This document shows positions 18,727 through 28,083 of a stretch of 64,000 nucleotides of DNA, piece by piece. A program made the translations under genes and the position numbers. The stretch's first letter is position 1. Every line of letters begins with the position of its first letter. Location: contig NZ_BQHO01000020.1 in assembly GCF_021601385.1 (NCBI RefSeq), positions 46,238 to 110,237 on the forward strand. Reading direction: 5' to 3'. Under the pieces are notes generated by a model, which had not been told where the DNA came from, searched no databases, and worked only from the letters and a program-made list of their open reading frames with translations. The stretch is from Pseudomonas parasichuanensis. GTDB taxonomy: Bacteria; Pseudomonadota; Gammaproteobacteria; Pseudomonadales; Pseudomonadaceae.

Positions 18727-19518
18727 ATGACTGCTCCGTCGTCCCTACTCATCCAGGTTGAAGCCGGCGTCGCCACGATCACCCTGAACCGCCCCGACCA
18801 GCGCAACGCCCTGGACATCCCGACCCTCAAGCACCTGCACGCCACCCTGGACGCCTGCAACAGCGACCCGGCCGTGCGCGTGGTGGTACTGACCGGCACG
18901 GGCCGCAGCTTCTGCGCCGGCGCCGACCTGGCCGAATGGGCCGAGGCCGAAGCCCGTGGCGCCCTGGAAACCTACGGCTGGACCGAAACCGCCCACGCCC
19001 TGATGCAGTGCCTGCACAGCCTCGACAAACCCACCATCGCCGCCATCAACGGCACCGCGGTCGGTGCCGGCATGGACCTGACGCTGTGCTGCGACCTGCG
19101 CCTGGCCGCGCAATCCGCCCGTTTCAAGGCCGGCTACACCAGCATGGCCTACTCGCCGGACGCCGGCGCCAGCTGGCACCTGCCACGGCTGATCGGCAGC
19201 GAACAGGCCAAGCGCCTGCTGTTCCTCGACGAACTCTGGGGGGCCGAACGTGCCCTGGCCGCCGGCCTGGTGGGTGAAGTGGTCGCCGACGAGCAACTGG
19301 CCACGGCCACCGCCGAACTGGCTGCGCGCCTGGCCCAGGGCCCGACCTTCGCCCACGCCCAGACCAAACGCCTGATCCGCGACGGCGCCCAGCGCACCCT
19401 CGGCGAACAGCTCAGCGCAGAACTGGCCGCCGGCCTGCTGTGCGGGCGCAGCGCAGATGGCGCCGAGGCCTTGCGCGCCGCCACCGAAAAACGCGCGCCA
19501 CGCTTCATCGGCAAGTAA
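18727..19518 (+). CDS. Enoyl-CoA hydratase/isomerase family protein (aru cluster)
   Basis: 263 aa crotonase-fold protein. Oxyanion-hole segments CAGADL (63-68) and GAGMDL (113-118) are present; the usual second catalytic acid position reads PDAGAS (144-149). It opens a tightly spaced rightward run: hydratase, acyl-CoA dehydrogenase, acyl-CoA synthetase, AruI-like decarboxylase, AruH-like aminotransferase and aldehyde dehydrogenase. The same gene order surrounds the aruIH genes of P. aeruginosa. Together with the next two genes it could process the CoA ester of a guanidino or amino acid made by the aru steps. That role is inference. Confidence 0.87.
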   Translation: MTAPSSLLIQVEAGVATITLNRPDQRNALDIPTLKHLHATLDACNSDPAVRVVVLTGTGRSFCAGADLAEWAEAEARGALETYGWTETAHALMQCLHSLDKPTIAAINGTAVGAGMDLTLCCDLRLAAQSARFKAGYTSMAYSPDAGASWHLPRLIGSEQAKRLLFLDELWGAERALAAGLVGEVVADEQLATATAELAARLAQGPTFAHAQTKRLIRDGAQRTLGEQLSAELAAGLLCGRSADGAEALRAATEKRAPRFIGK

Positions 19519-19555
19519 GCACTCCCTCTTTCCCCCGGTTACCCAGGAACAGGCC

Positions 19556-20716
19556 ATGAATTTCCAACTGACCCAAGAACAAGAAATGTTGGTGGATGCC
19601 GTACGCAGCTTCGTCGCCAAGGAGCTGCTGCCCCATGAAGAGGCCGTGGACCGCGCCGACGAAGTCTCCCCCGAACTCGCCGCGCAGATCCGCGGCAAGG
19701 CCATCGCCGCCGGCTTCTACGCCTTCAACATGCCCGAGGAAGTGGGCGGCGGCGGCCTCGACTACCTGTCCCAGGCCCTGATCGAGCGCGAACTGTCGAA
19801 AGTCTCCTGGGCGCTGCATGTGTTCGTCGCGCGGCCTTCGAAAATCCTCATGGCCTGCACCGGCCAGCAGATCGACGACTACCTGTTGCCGTGCATCCAG
19901 GGCGAGAAGATCGACTGCTTCGCCCTGACCGAGCCGGGCGCCGGCTCCGATGCCAACGCCATCAAGACCCGCGCCCTGCGCGAGGGCGACGACTTCGTGC
20001 TCAACGGCAGCAAGCACTTCATCAGCCATGCCGGGCACGCCGACTTCGCCATCGTCTTCGCCGTCACCGACACCTATGAGCAGAACGGCCGCAAGCGTAA
20101 CGCCGTCACTGCCTTCCTGGTCGACCGCGACACCCCGGGCATGACCATCCGCCGTGGGCCGAAATGCGTGAGCAACCGTGGCTACCACACCTACGAGATG
20201 TTCTTCGACGACTGCCGGGTGCCGGCCAGCAAGGTGCTCGGCGAAGTTGGCAAGGGCTGGGAAGTGGCCAATGCCTGGCTGACCGCGGGCCGAGTGATGG
20301 TCGCCGCCAACTGCGTCGGCCAGGCCCAGCGCGCGCTGGATGCCTCGCTGCAGTGGGCCGCCGACCGCAAGCAGTTCGGCCAGGCGATCGGCAGCTATCA
20401 AGGGGTGTCGTTCAAGCTGGCCGACATGGCCACGCAGATCCGCGCCGCGGAGCTTTTGACCCTGCACACCGCCTGGAAGATGGACCAGGGCAGCATGACC
20501 GACGGTGAAGCCGGCATGGCCAAGCTGTTCGCCAGCGAAGTGCTGGGCAAGGTGGCCGACGAGGCGGTGCAGATCTACGGCGGCATGGGCCTGATGGACG
20601 AAGGCCCGGTGGAGCGGATCTGGCGCAACGCACGGATCGAGCGGATCTGGGAAGGCACCTCGGAGATCCAGCGCCACATCATCTCCCGTGAACTGCTGCG
20701 CCCGCTGCTGCGCTGA
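19556..20716 (+). CDS. Acyl-CoA dehydrogenase (aru cluster)
   Basis: 386 aa from ATG 19556; in-frame sequence upstream overlaps the hydratase and has no family similarity. Standard three-part acyl-CoA dehydrogenase: FALTEPGAGSDANAIKT and FVLNGSKHFISHAG in the first half, RKQFGQAIGSYQGVSFKLADMA and the C-terminal IWEGTSEIQRHIISREL, which contains the catalytic glutamate. It oxidises an acyl-CoA to the 2-enoyl-CoA with FAD, passing electrons to ETF. It sits 37 bp after the hydratase and 13 bp before the synthetase, so the three form a beta-oxidation-like unit. Confidence 0.9.
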   Translation: MNFQLTQEQEMLVDAVRSFVAKELLPHEEAVDRADEVSPELAAQIRGKAIAAGFYAFNMPEEVGGGGLDYLSQALIERELSKVSWALHVFVARPSKILMACTGQQIDDYLLPCIQGEKIDCFALTEPGAGSDANAIKTRALREGDDFVLNGSKHFISHAGHADFAIVFAVTDTYEQNGRKRNAVTAFLVDRDTPGMTIRRGPKCVSNRGYHTYEMFFDDCRVPASKVLGEVGKGWEVANAWLTAGRVMVAANCVGQAQRALDASLQWAADRKQFGQAIGSYQGVSFKLADMATQIRAAELLTLHTAWKMDQGSMTDGEAGMAKLFASEVLGKVADEAVQIYGGMGLMDEGPVERIWRNARIERIWEGTSEIQRHIISRELLRPLLR

Positions 20717-20729
20717 CCGGAGCCCCGTC

Positions 20730-22829
20730 ATGTCCAACGCCATTCGTGACAACCTCAAGCGCCTGTTGGCGCCCCGGCACCTGGCCTTCATCGGCGGGCG
20801 CAGCATGGCCCGCGCGCTCAAGCGCTGCGCCGACGGCGGCTACCAGGGCCAGCTGTGGCTGGTGAACCCGCAGCACGACAACATCGACGGCGTGCCTTGC
20901 GTGCGCAGCGTGGCCGAGCTGCCCTGCGCGCCGGACGCGGTGTTCATCGCCACCAACCGTGAACTGACCCTGGCCTGCGTTGCCGAACTGGCCGCCAAGG
21001 GCGCGGGCGGGGCGATCTGCTATGCCTCGGGCTTCGCCGAAAGCGGCGCCGAAGGCCTGGCCCTGCAACAGCAACTGCTGGCCGCCGCCGGCGACATGGC
21101 CCTGCTCGGGCCCAACTGCTACGGCCTGCTCGACTACCTGCACAGCGCCGCCCTGTGGCCCGTGGCCCACGGCGGCAAGGCGGTGGACAAGGGCGTGGCG
21201 GTGCTGACCCAGAGCGGCAACTTCGCCTACAACCTGTCCATGAGCGACCGTTCGCTGCCGGTGGCCTACATGGCCTCGGTGGGCAACCAGGCGCAACTGG
21301 GCATCGCCGAACTGATGGACGTGCTGCTCGACGAGCCACGGGTCACCGCTATCGGTCTGCACCTTGAAGGCCTGAAGAACGTGCCGGGCTTTGCCCGCGC
21401 CGCGCACAAGGCGCTGGAGAAGGGCATCCCGATCATTGCGCTGAAGACCGGGGTGTCGCAGATCGGCGCCGAACTGGCGTTGAGTCATACCAGCTCGCTG
21501 TCCGGCTCCGACGCCCTGTACGACAGCCTGTTCGAGCGCCTGGGGGTGATCCGTGTCAGTGGCCCGGTGAGCTTCGTCGAAACCCTCAAGGCCGCCGCCT
21601 GTGGCAACCTGCCCAAGGGCGACAGCCTGATCGCCCTGGCTTGCTCGGGTGGGGACGCCGGCCTGATCGCCGACTACAGCGAAAGCAACCAGCTGCGCCT
21701 GCCGGCCCTGGACAGCAGCCAGGTCGATGAGCTGGCCCAGGTACTACCGGCCTACGCCAACCTGGTCAACCCGCTGGACTTCACCACGGCGATCTGGGGC
21801 GACGGCCCGGCCAAGCAGCGCATGCTCGACAGCGCCCTGCGCAGCGATGCCGACGCGGCCATGCTGGTGCTGGATTACCCCGCCGAATTCACCGGCGAGC
21901 GCAAGGAATGCGACCTGCTGCTGGGGCTGTTCTGCGAGGCGCTACAGCGCCATGGCAAGACCGGCTTCGTCACCTCGGCCTTCCCCGAACTGCTGCCGGC
22001 CAGCGCCCGCGAGCGCTTGCACGCAGCCGGTGTGCCGGCCCTGCAAGGGGTGGAGGATGGCCTGGCGGCCTGGGGGAGGGTGGCCCGCTATGCGCAAAAG
22101 CGCGCGGCGCTGCTGGCGCTGGGCGAGTCGGCCTTGGTGCCGTTGTGCCCACGGGCACTTGGCGGTGACAGCCAGCTGCTGGATGAGTGGGCGTCCAAGC
22201 AGGCCCTGCGCGGCTTTGGTCTGCCTGTGCCGAACGGCGTGCTCAGCAGCCCACGGCAGGCGTTGGCCGAAGCGCGCAAGGTCGGCTTCCCGTTGGTGCT
22301 CAAGGCCGTCAGCGCGCAGTTGCCGCACAAGACCGAAGCCGGCGCGGTCGCGCTGAACCTGGGCGACGAAGCGGCCCTGAGCCGGGCACTGGAACAGATG
22401 CGCGCGCGCATCGCCGCCTACGCGCCTGGCGTCGCCTTCGACCAGGTGCTGCTCGAACCCATGGCCAGCGCACCGCTGGCCGAGCTGATCGTTGGCATCA
22501 AGCGCGAGCCGGACTTCGGCCTGGCGCTGGTGATCGGTGCTGGCGGCATCCTCGTCGAGCTGCTCAAGGACAGCAAGAGCCTGCTGTTGCCGACCACCGA
22601 CGGCGCCATCCGCAACGCCGTGCTCGGCCTGCGCAGCGCCGCCTTGCTGCAGGGCTTTCGCGGCAAGCCGGTGGCGGACCTGGACGCGCTGGTCGCGGCC
22701 ATCCGCGCGGTGGCCGACTACGCCTGCGAAAACGCCAGCCAGTTGCTGGAGCTGGATGTGAACCCATTGATGGTCGGTGCCACCGGCACCACCGCGGTCG
22801 ATGCCTTGATCCGCCTCGGCCAGGCGTGA
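20730..22829 (+). CDS. ADP-forming acyl-CoA synthetase (acetyl-CoA synthetase alpha/beta fusion)
   Basis: 699 aa. The first part (about 5-140) is a CoA-binding Rossmann domain (HLAFIGGRSMARALKRC), the middle (150-460) the succinyl-CoA-synthetase-like domains with TQSGNFAYNL and ALSHTSSLSGSD, and the last (about 475-699) an ATP-grasp domain (GFPLVLKAVSAQLPHKTEAGAV, ELIVGIKREPDFG). This is the nucleotide-diphosphate-forming acyl-CoA synthetase type, different from the AMP-forming ligase at 62654. It would activate a carboxylic acid to its CoA ester. In this operon the acid could be the product of the last aldehyde dehydrogenase, but substrate is unknown. Confidence 0.87.
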   Translation: MSNAIRDNLKRLLAPRHLAFIGGRSMARALKRCADGGYQGQLWLVNPQHDNIDGVPCVRSVAELPCAPDAVFIATNRELTLACVAELAAKGAGGAICYASGFAESGAEGLALQQQLLAAAGDMALLGPNCYGLLDYLHSAALWPVAHGGKAVDKGVAVLTQSGNFAYNLSMSDRSLPVAYMASVGNQAQLGIAELMDVLLDEPRVTAIGLHLEGLKNVPGFARAAHKALEKGIPIIALKTGVSQIGAELALSHTSSLSGSDALYDSLFERLGVIRVSGPVSFVETLKAAACGNLPKGDSLIALACSGGDAGLIADYSESNQLRLPALDSSQVDELAQVLPAYANLVNPLDFTTAIWGDGPAKQRMLDSALRSDADAAMLVLDYPAEFTGERKECDLLLGLFCEALQRHGKTGFVTSAFPELLPASARERLHAAGVPALQGVEDGLAAWGRVARYAQKRAALLALGESALVPLCPRALGGDSQLLDEWASKQALRGFGLPVPNGVLSSPRQALAEARKVGFPLVLKAVSAQLPHKTEAGAVALNLGDEAALSRALEQMRARIAAYAPGVAFDQVLLEPMASAPLAELIVGIKREPDFGLALVIGAGGILVELLKDSKSLLLPTTDGAIRNAVLGLRSAALLQGFRGKPVADLDALVAAIRAVADYACENASQLLELDVNPLMVGATGTTAVDALIRLGQA

Positions 22830-22833
22830 GGAC

Positions 22834-24447
22834 ATGAACATGACGAACAACCCATTGACCGGTGGCCAGGCGCTGGTGCGCCTGCTGGCCAACTACGGCG
22901 TCGACACCGTGTTCGGCATCCCCGGCGTGCACACCCTGGAGCTGTACCGCGGCCTGCCCGGCAGCGGCATCCGCCATGTGCTCACCCGCCACGAGCAGGG
23001 CGCAGGCTTCATGGCCGACGGCTATGCCCGGGTCAGCGGCAAGCCCGGGGTGTGCTTCATCATCACCGGCCCCGGTGTGACCAACGCCGCCACCGCCATC
23101 GGCCAGGCCTACGCCGACTCGATCCCGATGCTGGTGATCTCCAGCGTCAACCACACCGCCAGCCTGGGCAAAGGCTGGGGCTGCCTGCACGAGACCCAGG
23201 ACCAGCGCGCCATGACCGCGCCGATCACCGCGTTCTCGGCGGTGGCCCTCAAGGCTGAAGACCTGCCGGAGCTGATTGCCCGCGCCTATGCCGTGTTCGA
23301 CAGCGAGCGGCCACGCCCGGTGCATATCTCGGTGCCGCTGGATGTGCTGGCGGCGCCGGTGGCGCGGGATTGGAGCAATGAGGTGGTGCGACGCCCCGGG
23401 CGCGGCCCGGCGAACCTTGAAAGCGTTGCACTTGCGGCCAGCAAACTGGCGGCGGCCAAACGCCCGATGATCATTGCCGGGGGTGGTGCGCTGGGCGCTG
23501 CGGCCGAGCTGCAGCTGCTGAGCAAGCGACTGGCCGCGCCGTTCTTCACCAGCGTGGCCGGCAAGGGCCTGGCGCCCTTGGACTCGCCGCTCAACGCAGG
23601 CTCCAGCCTGTGCGTCGAGCCCGGCTGGGAGCTGATCGCCCAGGCCGACGTGGTACTGGCGGTCGGCACCGAAATGGCCGACACCGACTTCTGGCGCGAG
23701 CGCCTGCCGTTGAACGGCGAGCTGCTGCGGGTGGATATCGACCCGCGCAAGTTCAACGACTTCTACCCCTGCGCGGTGGCGTTGCACGGCGATGCCCGGC
23801 AGACCGTGGCTGCACTGCTCGAACAGCTGCCGGACAGCGTGCGCGATGCCGCAGCGGCCAGCGCGGCGGTGGCCACGCTGCGCAGCGCTGTACAGGCCAG
23901 CCACGGCCCGCTGCAGGCGCTGCACCAGTCCATCCTCGAGCGCATCGCCGCCGCGTTGCCGGACAACGCCTTCATCAGCACCGACATGACCCAGCTGGCC
24001 TACACCGGCAACTATGTGTTCAACAGCCGGGCGCCGCGCAGCTGGCTGCACCCGACCGGCTACGGCACCCTCGGCTACGGCCTGCCGGCAGGCATCGGCG
24101 GCATGTTCGGCAGCAGCGACCGCCCGGGCCTGGTGCTGGTGGGCGACGGCGGCTTCCTCTACACCGCCCAGGAACTGGCCACCGCCGTCGAAGAGCTGGA
24201 CCGCCCGCTGGTGGTGGTGCTGTGGAACAACGATGCGCTGGGGCAGATCCGCGACGACATGCTCAACCTGGACATCGAGCCCATCGGCGTGCTGCCGCGC
24301 AACCCGGACTTCGCAGGCCTGGCCCGCGCCTTCGGTTGCACGGTCGCCCAGCCACAAAGCCTTGACGAACTGCAACGGGACCTGCGCGCAGGCTTTGCCC
24401 GCAACGGCGTGACCCTGATCGAGCTCAAGCACGCCTGCGCGCGCTGA
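22834..24447 (+). CDS. aruI: ThDP-dependent 2-keto acid decarboxylase, AruI-like
   Basis: 537 aa from ATG 22834 (a second ATG is at 22840). Acetolactate-synthase-like three-domain enzyme: thiamine-diphosphate glutamate E54 in TRHEQGAGFMADGYA, central FAD/NAD-like domain, and C-terminal GDG...NN motif (VGDGGFLYT to WNNDALGQ). In P. aeruginosa AruI decarboxylates 2-ketoarginine to 4-guanidinobutyraldehyde. The call rests on its place directly before an aminotransferase and near the AruRS-type genes. It could also act on other 2-keto acids of basic amino acids. It lies 4 bp after the synthetase gene. Confidence 0.75.
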   Translation: MNMTNNPLTGGQALVRLLANYGVDTVFGIPGVHTLELYRGLPGSGIRHVLTRHEQGAGFMADGYARVSGKPGVCFIITGPGVTNAATAIGQAYADSIPMLVISSVNHTASLGKGWGCLHETQDQRAMTAPITAFSAVALKAEDLPELIARAYAVFDSERPRPVHISVPLDVLAAPVARDWSNEVVRRPGRGPANLESVALAASKLAAAKRPMIIAGGGALGAAAELQLLSKRLAAPFFTSVAGKGLAPLDSPLNAGSSLCVEPGWELIAQADVVLAVGTEMADTDFWRERLPLNGELLRVDIDPRKFNDFYPCAVALHGDARQTVAALLEQLPDSVRDAAAASAAVATLRSAVQASHGPLQALHQSILERIAAALPDNAFISTDMTQLAYTGNYVFNSRAPRSWLHPTGYGTLGYGLPAGIGGMFGSSDRPGLVLVGDGGFLYTAQELATAVEELDRPLVVVLWNNDALGQIRDDMLNLDIEPIGVLPRNPDFAGLARAFGCTVAQPQSLDELQRDLRAGFARNGVTLIELKHACAR

Positions 24448-24475
24448 GCCCATCCCGCACAACAGGATATTAGCC

Positions 24476-25666
24476 ATGCGTTTTTCTTCCCTGACCCAAC
24501 GGATCGCCGGTGACGGCGCCGCCGCCTGGGAGATCCACTACCGCGCCCTGGCCATGCTCGAACAGGGCCGCGACGTGCTGCTGCTGTCGGTGGGCGACCC
24601 GGACTTCGACACCCCGGCGCCCATCGTCCAGGCCGCCATGGACAGCCTGCAGGCCGGCAACACCCATTACGCCGACGTGCGCGGCAAGCGCAGCCTGCGC
24701 GAGGCCATCGCCCGGCGGCACCAGCAGCGCAGTGGCCAGGCGGTGACCGCCGACCAGGTGACGGTGCTGGCGGGGGCGCAGTGTGCGCTGTTCTGCGTGG
24801 CCCAGTGCGTGCTGGAGCCGGGCGATGAAGTCATCGTCGCCGAGCCGATGTATGTGACGTACGAAGCCGTCTTCGGCGCCTGCGGAGCGAAAGTGGTACC
24901 GGTGCCTGTGCGCCCGGAGCACGGTTTCCGTGTGCAGCCCGAGGATGTGGCCGCGCGAATCACCCCGCGTACCCGCGCCCTGGCGCTGAACAGCCCGCAC
25001 AACCCCTCCGGCGCCAGCCTGCCGCGCAGCACCTGGGAGGCGTTGGCCGAACTGTGCATCGGCCACGATTTGTGGCTGATCAGCGACGAGGTGTACAGCG
25101 AGCTGCTGTACGACGGCGAGCACATCAGCCCCGGCAGCCTGCCGGGCATGGCCGAGCGCACGGCGACGCTCAACAGCCTATCCAAGTCCCATGCCATGAC
25201 CGGCTGGCGGGTCGGCTGGGTGGTGGGCTCGCCGGCACTGGCCGGGCACCTGGAAAACCTGGCGCTGTGCATGCTGTACGGCTCGCCGGACTTCATCCAG
25301 GACGCCGCGGTGGTTGCGCTTGAGCAGTCACTGCCAGAGCTGGAAGCGATGCGCGAAGCCTATCGCCAGCGCCGCGACCTGGTGTGCGCAAGCCTGGCGG
25401 ATTGCCCGGGTGTGCGTGCGCTCAAGCCTGATGGCGGGATGTTCGTGATGGTCGATATCCGCGAGACCGGGCTCAGTGCGCAGGACTTCTCCAACCGCCT
25501 GCTCGATCTGCATGGGGTTTCGGTGCTGGCCGGTGAGGCCTTCGGCCCCAGCGCAGCCGGGCATATCCGCCTGGGCCTGGTGCTCGGCGCCGAGCCGCTG
25601 CGTGAAGCCTGTCGGCGCATCGTGTTGTGTGCCGCCGAGCTGATGGAGGCGCAACGTGATGCGTGA
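24476..25666 (+). CDS. aruH: Class I aminotransferase, arginine:pyruvate transaminase AruH-like
   Basis: 396 aa, fold type I aminotransferase. PLP lysine K237 in SLSKSHAMTGWRVGW, with NSPHNPSGA (172-180) and SDEVYSEL (203-210) supplying the cofactor-binding asparagine, aspartate and tyrosine; the arginine that binds the substrate carboxylate is in HIRLGLVLG. In P. aeruginosa AruH transfers the amino group of arginine to pyruvate, giving 2-ketoarginine for AruI. The gene follows aruI by 28 bp and overlaps the aldehyde dehydrogenase start by 8 bp, supporting a shared pathway. Specificity for arginine is inferred from context. Confidence 0.77.
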   Translation: MRFSSLTQRIAGDGAAAWEIHYRALAMLEQGRDVLLLSVGDPDFDTPAPIVQAAMDSLQAGNTHYADVRGKRSLREAIARRHQQRSGQAVTADQVTVLAGAQCALFCVAQCVLEPGDEVIVAEPMYVTYEAVFGACGAKVVPVPVRPEHGFRVQPEDVAARITPRTRALALNSPHNPSGASLPRSTWEALAELCIGHDLWLISDEVYSELLYDGEHISPGSLPGMAERTATLNSLSKSHAMTGWRVGWVVGSPALAGHLENLALCMLYGSPDFIQDAAVVALEQSLPELEAMREAYRQRRDLVCASLADCPGVRALKPDGGMFVMVDIRETGLSAQDFSNRLLDLHGVSVLAGEAFGPSAAGHIRLGLVLGAEPLREACRRIVLCAAELMEAQRDA

Positions 25667-27074
25667 GTACAGCCGTCTGTTCATCGATGGCCGCTGGCAG
25701 CAGCCAGTGGGGCAGGGCATGGCCGAGGTGATCGACCCGGCCAGCGAAGCGGTCGCCGGCAAGGTGCCGCTGGGCAATGAAGAGGATGTGGAGCGAGCCG
25801 TACAGGCAGCCCGCCGGGCGTTTGCCGACTGGTCGCGAACGCCCTCCAGTGTGCGCGCCGGGTATATTCGTGCCTTGGTCGACCAGCTCAAGGCCCGTGC
25901 TGACGAGATGGCCGCCGTGATCACCACCGAGCTAGGCATGCCAGTGCAGTGGTGCCGGCCGGTGCAGGTGGACGGGCCGATCGTCGGGCTTGAGCAGTAC
26001 ATTGAGTTGGCCGGGTTGATGGACGAGGTGCGCGAGGTCGGGAACTCGCTGGTGTACCGCGAGGCCGTGGGCGTGTGTGCGTTCATCAACCCGTGGAACT
26101 ACCCGCTGCACCAGCTGATCGGCAAGCTGGCGCCAGCCCTGGCGGCAGGCTGCACCGTGGTGGTCAAGCCCAGCCAGGAAACCCCGCTGCACGCGTTCCT
26201 GCTGGCCGAGATGATCGAGGCCATCGGCCTGCCGGCCGGGGTGTTCAACCTGGTCAGCGGGCCGGGGTCGAAAGTGGGTGAGGCCTTGGCGCGCCACCCG
26301 CAGGTGGACATGGTTTCGTTCACGGGCTCCACCGGCGCGGGCGTGCGCGTATCCCAGGCGGCGGCGCCGTCGGTGAAGCGGGTGTGCCTGGAGCTGGGCG
26401 GCAAGTCGCCGCTGCTGATCACCGCCGATGCCGATCTGCAGGCCGCGGTGCGCTATGGCGTGCAGGACGTGATGATCAACTCGGGGCAGACCTGCACGGC
26501 GCTGACCCGCATGCTGTTGCCGGCGTCGCGCTATGCCGAGGCGTTGGACATCGCCGTGGACGAGGCGCGCGGGCTGGTGATGGGCGACCCGCAGGATCCG
26601 CGCAGCTTCCTCGGGCCGATGTGTTCGGCGGGGCAGCGGCGCACGGTGCAGGAGTACATCCGCATTGGGCAGGAGGAGGGCGCACGGTTGTTGTGCGGCG
26701 GTGAAAGGGCACCGGGCTTCGAGCGTGGGTTCTATGGGCCGCCGACGATTTTTGCCGATGTCGATAACCGTATGCGTATCGCCCAGGAGGAAATCTTCGG
26801 GCCGGTGCTGTGCCTGATTCCCTATGCCGACGAGGCTGAAGGGGTTGCCCTGGCCAATGATTCGCCGTTCGGGTTGTCCAGCGCGGTGTGGGCTGGTAGT
26901 CGGGACAAGGCGCTGCAACTGGCGCGGCAGTTGCGCGCGGGGCAGTGCTTCGTCAACGGTGGAGCGTTCAATTACCAGGCGCCGTTTGGCGGGTACAAGC
27001 AGTCGGGGAATGGGCGCGAGTGGGGGGAGGAGGGGTTGGGTGAGTTTGTAGAAACCAAGGCAATTCAGTTTTAG
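25659..27074 (+). CDS. Aldehyde dehydrogenase (aru cluster)
   Basis: 471 aa, classical NAD(P)+ ALDH. NPWNYPLHQ, FTGSTGAGV, general base in CLELGGKSP (E245) and catalytic C279 in NSGQTCTAL are all intact. The start is ATG 25659, behind GGAGG, overlapping the aminotransferase end by 8 nt; a GTG one codon earlier is possible. It most simply oxidises the aldehyde made by the AruI-like decarboxylase, such as 4-guanidinobutyraldehyde to 4-guanidinobutyrate. In P. aeruginosa that step is credited to KauB, encoded elsewhere, so having it at the end of the operon would be a difference. Confidence 0.87.
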   Translation: MREYSRLFIDGRWQQPVGQGMAEVIDPASEAVAGKVPLGNEEDVERAVQAARRAFADWSRTPSSVRAGYIRALVDQLKARADEMAAVITTELGMPVQWCRPVQVDGPIVGLEQYIELAGLMDEVREVGNSLVYREAVGVCAFINPWNYPLHQLIGKLAPALAAGCTVVVKPSQETPLHAFLLAEMIEAIGLPAGVFNLVSGPGSKVGEALARHPQVDMVSFTGSTGAGVRVSQAAAPSVKRVCLELGGKSPLLITADADLQAAVRYGVQDVMINSGQTCTALTRMLLPASRYAEALDIAVDEARGLVMGDPQDPRSFLGPMCSAGQRRTVQEYIRIGQEEGARLLCGGERAPGFERGFYGPPTIFADVDNRMRIAQEEIFGPVLCLIPYADEAEGVALANDSPFGLSSAVWAGSRDKALQLARQLRAGQCFVNGGAFNYQAPFGGYKQSGNGREWGEEGLGEFVETKAIQF

Positions 27075-27145
27075 ACCCCCAATACCTACATGACTCAAGC
27101 CAGGCGGGGCGCCAGAAGTGCCCACCTCAGTACCGCGTCGTGCCT

Positions 27146-27518
27146 ACAAGGCGGACAGCGATGAAATCACAGGAGTGACTGGCCCGAAACAGATGTGGGA
27201 GCCGGCTTGCCGGCGATGCGCCGCGCGGGCGGCGCTCGATCTTGAGGGCGCTGCACATCTGTCGCCATGCAGCTGGGGGCCCACATGCGATTTCAAGACA
27301 GGCGCTTGGGCATCTCACTGTTGGCCCTGTGAAATCAAGATTCGGTAATGGCCACCAGGTGCATGGCGGGATATTAGGTGAGGGCCACTATGTGCCTGCC
27401 GGTGCTTTTGCAGCGCCTATGAGATCGAGCGCCGCCCGCGCGGCGCATCGCCGGCAAGCCGGCTCCCACATCTGTTTCGGGCCAGTCACTCCTGTGGTTT
27501 CATCGCTGTCCGCCTTGT
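27146..27518. repeat. Foldback element B (373 bp, 110-bp arms, 153-bp core)
   Basis: Left arm 27146-27255 and right arm 27409-27518 are near-perfect reverse complements of 110 bp each, enclosing a 153-bp core. Each arm contains a 63-64-bp REP block (27180-27242 and 27421-27484) with the stem GCCGGC...GCCGGC and the GC-rich palindrome GCGCCGCGCGGGCGGCGC. The outer 40 bp (ACAAGGCGGACAG to ACTGGCCC) differ by about one base between arms. It fills most of the 484-bp gap between the aru-cluster aldehyde dehydrogenase and the Rrf2 gene. No coding region is evident in it. Confidence 0.92.
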
Positions 27519-27558
27519 TTGTCTGGCGTGATTGCTGAGTGGGCTTCGAGGCCTGCTG

Positions 27559-27993
27559 CTACACAACCTGCTCCTGCGGCGTCTCGAACGCCACGAACAA
27601 CTGATCCGCCGTAATCGTCCCCAGGTCCAGCCGCATGTTCTGCTCGAGCATGGCGAACAACCGGGTGAACACCTCGAACACCTTGCAGTGGTCCTCCATC
27701 CCGGCAAACGGGTTGTCGATCTTCTCGGCGATCAGCGAGCTTTCCTGCACCGCGTCATACACCTCGCGCAGGGTGATCTGCTGGGGCGGGCGGGCCAGGG
27801 TCACGCCGCCCTGGGCGCCGCGGTAGGAGGTGAGGATATCGGCCTTGACCATCTGCGACACCAGGCCGCGCACGCGGGTGGGGTGCACCTTCACCCACTT
27901 GGCGATGGTCTCGGTGCGCAGCTTCTGCGGGGCATTGGCCGCCACGAACGAGAGAATGTACGAAGCCGTGATCAGGCGGGTCGACTGGCTCAT
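27559..27993 (-). CDS. Rrf2-family transcriptional regulator without FeS cysteines
   Basis: 144 aa. N-terminal winged helix (about 5-60) with LRTETIAKWVKVHPTRVRGLVSQMVKADILTS in the recognition region, then the Rrf2 wing GAQGGVTLARPPQQITLREVYDAV. Rrf2 members such as IscR and NsrR use three cysteines to hold an iron-sulfur cluster; here only one cysteine is seen (DHCKVF), so a cluster is unlikely and a small ligand or redox change would be the signal. It diverges from the peptide-type ABC operon across 187 bp that hold a near-perfect 25-bp palindrome, the likely operator. Confidence 0.85.
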   Translation of the reverse strand: MSQSTRLITASYILSFVAANAPQKLRTETIAKWVKVHPTRVRGLVSQMVKADILTSYRGAQGGVTLARPPQQITLREVYDAVQESSLIAEKIDNPFAGMEDHCKVFEVFTRLFAMLEQNMRLDLGTITADQLFVAFETPQEQVV

Positions 27994-28083
27994 GGAGGTA
28001 GTGGCTCCCTGCGAAAACGCTCATGTTACACGATGAAAATTGCCCGGCTCGGGCCCCTGGAAAACAGCTTGTCGTGCCGCTAA

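Noticed and set aside
22564-24477. Long minus-strand frame of 637 codons
   Set aside because: Antisense shadow of the AruI-like decarboxylase; no motifs and no ribosome-binding site of note.
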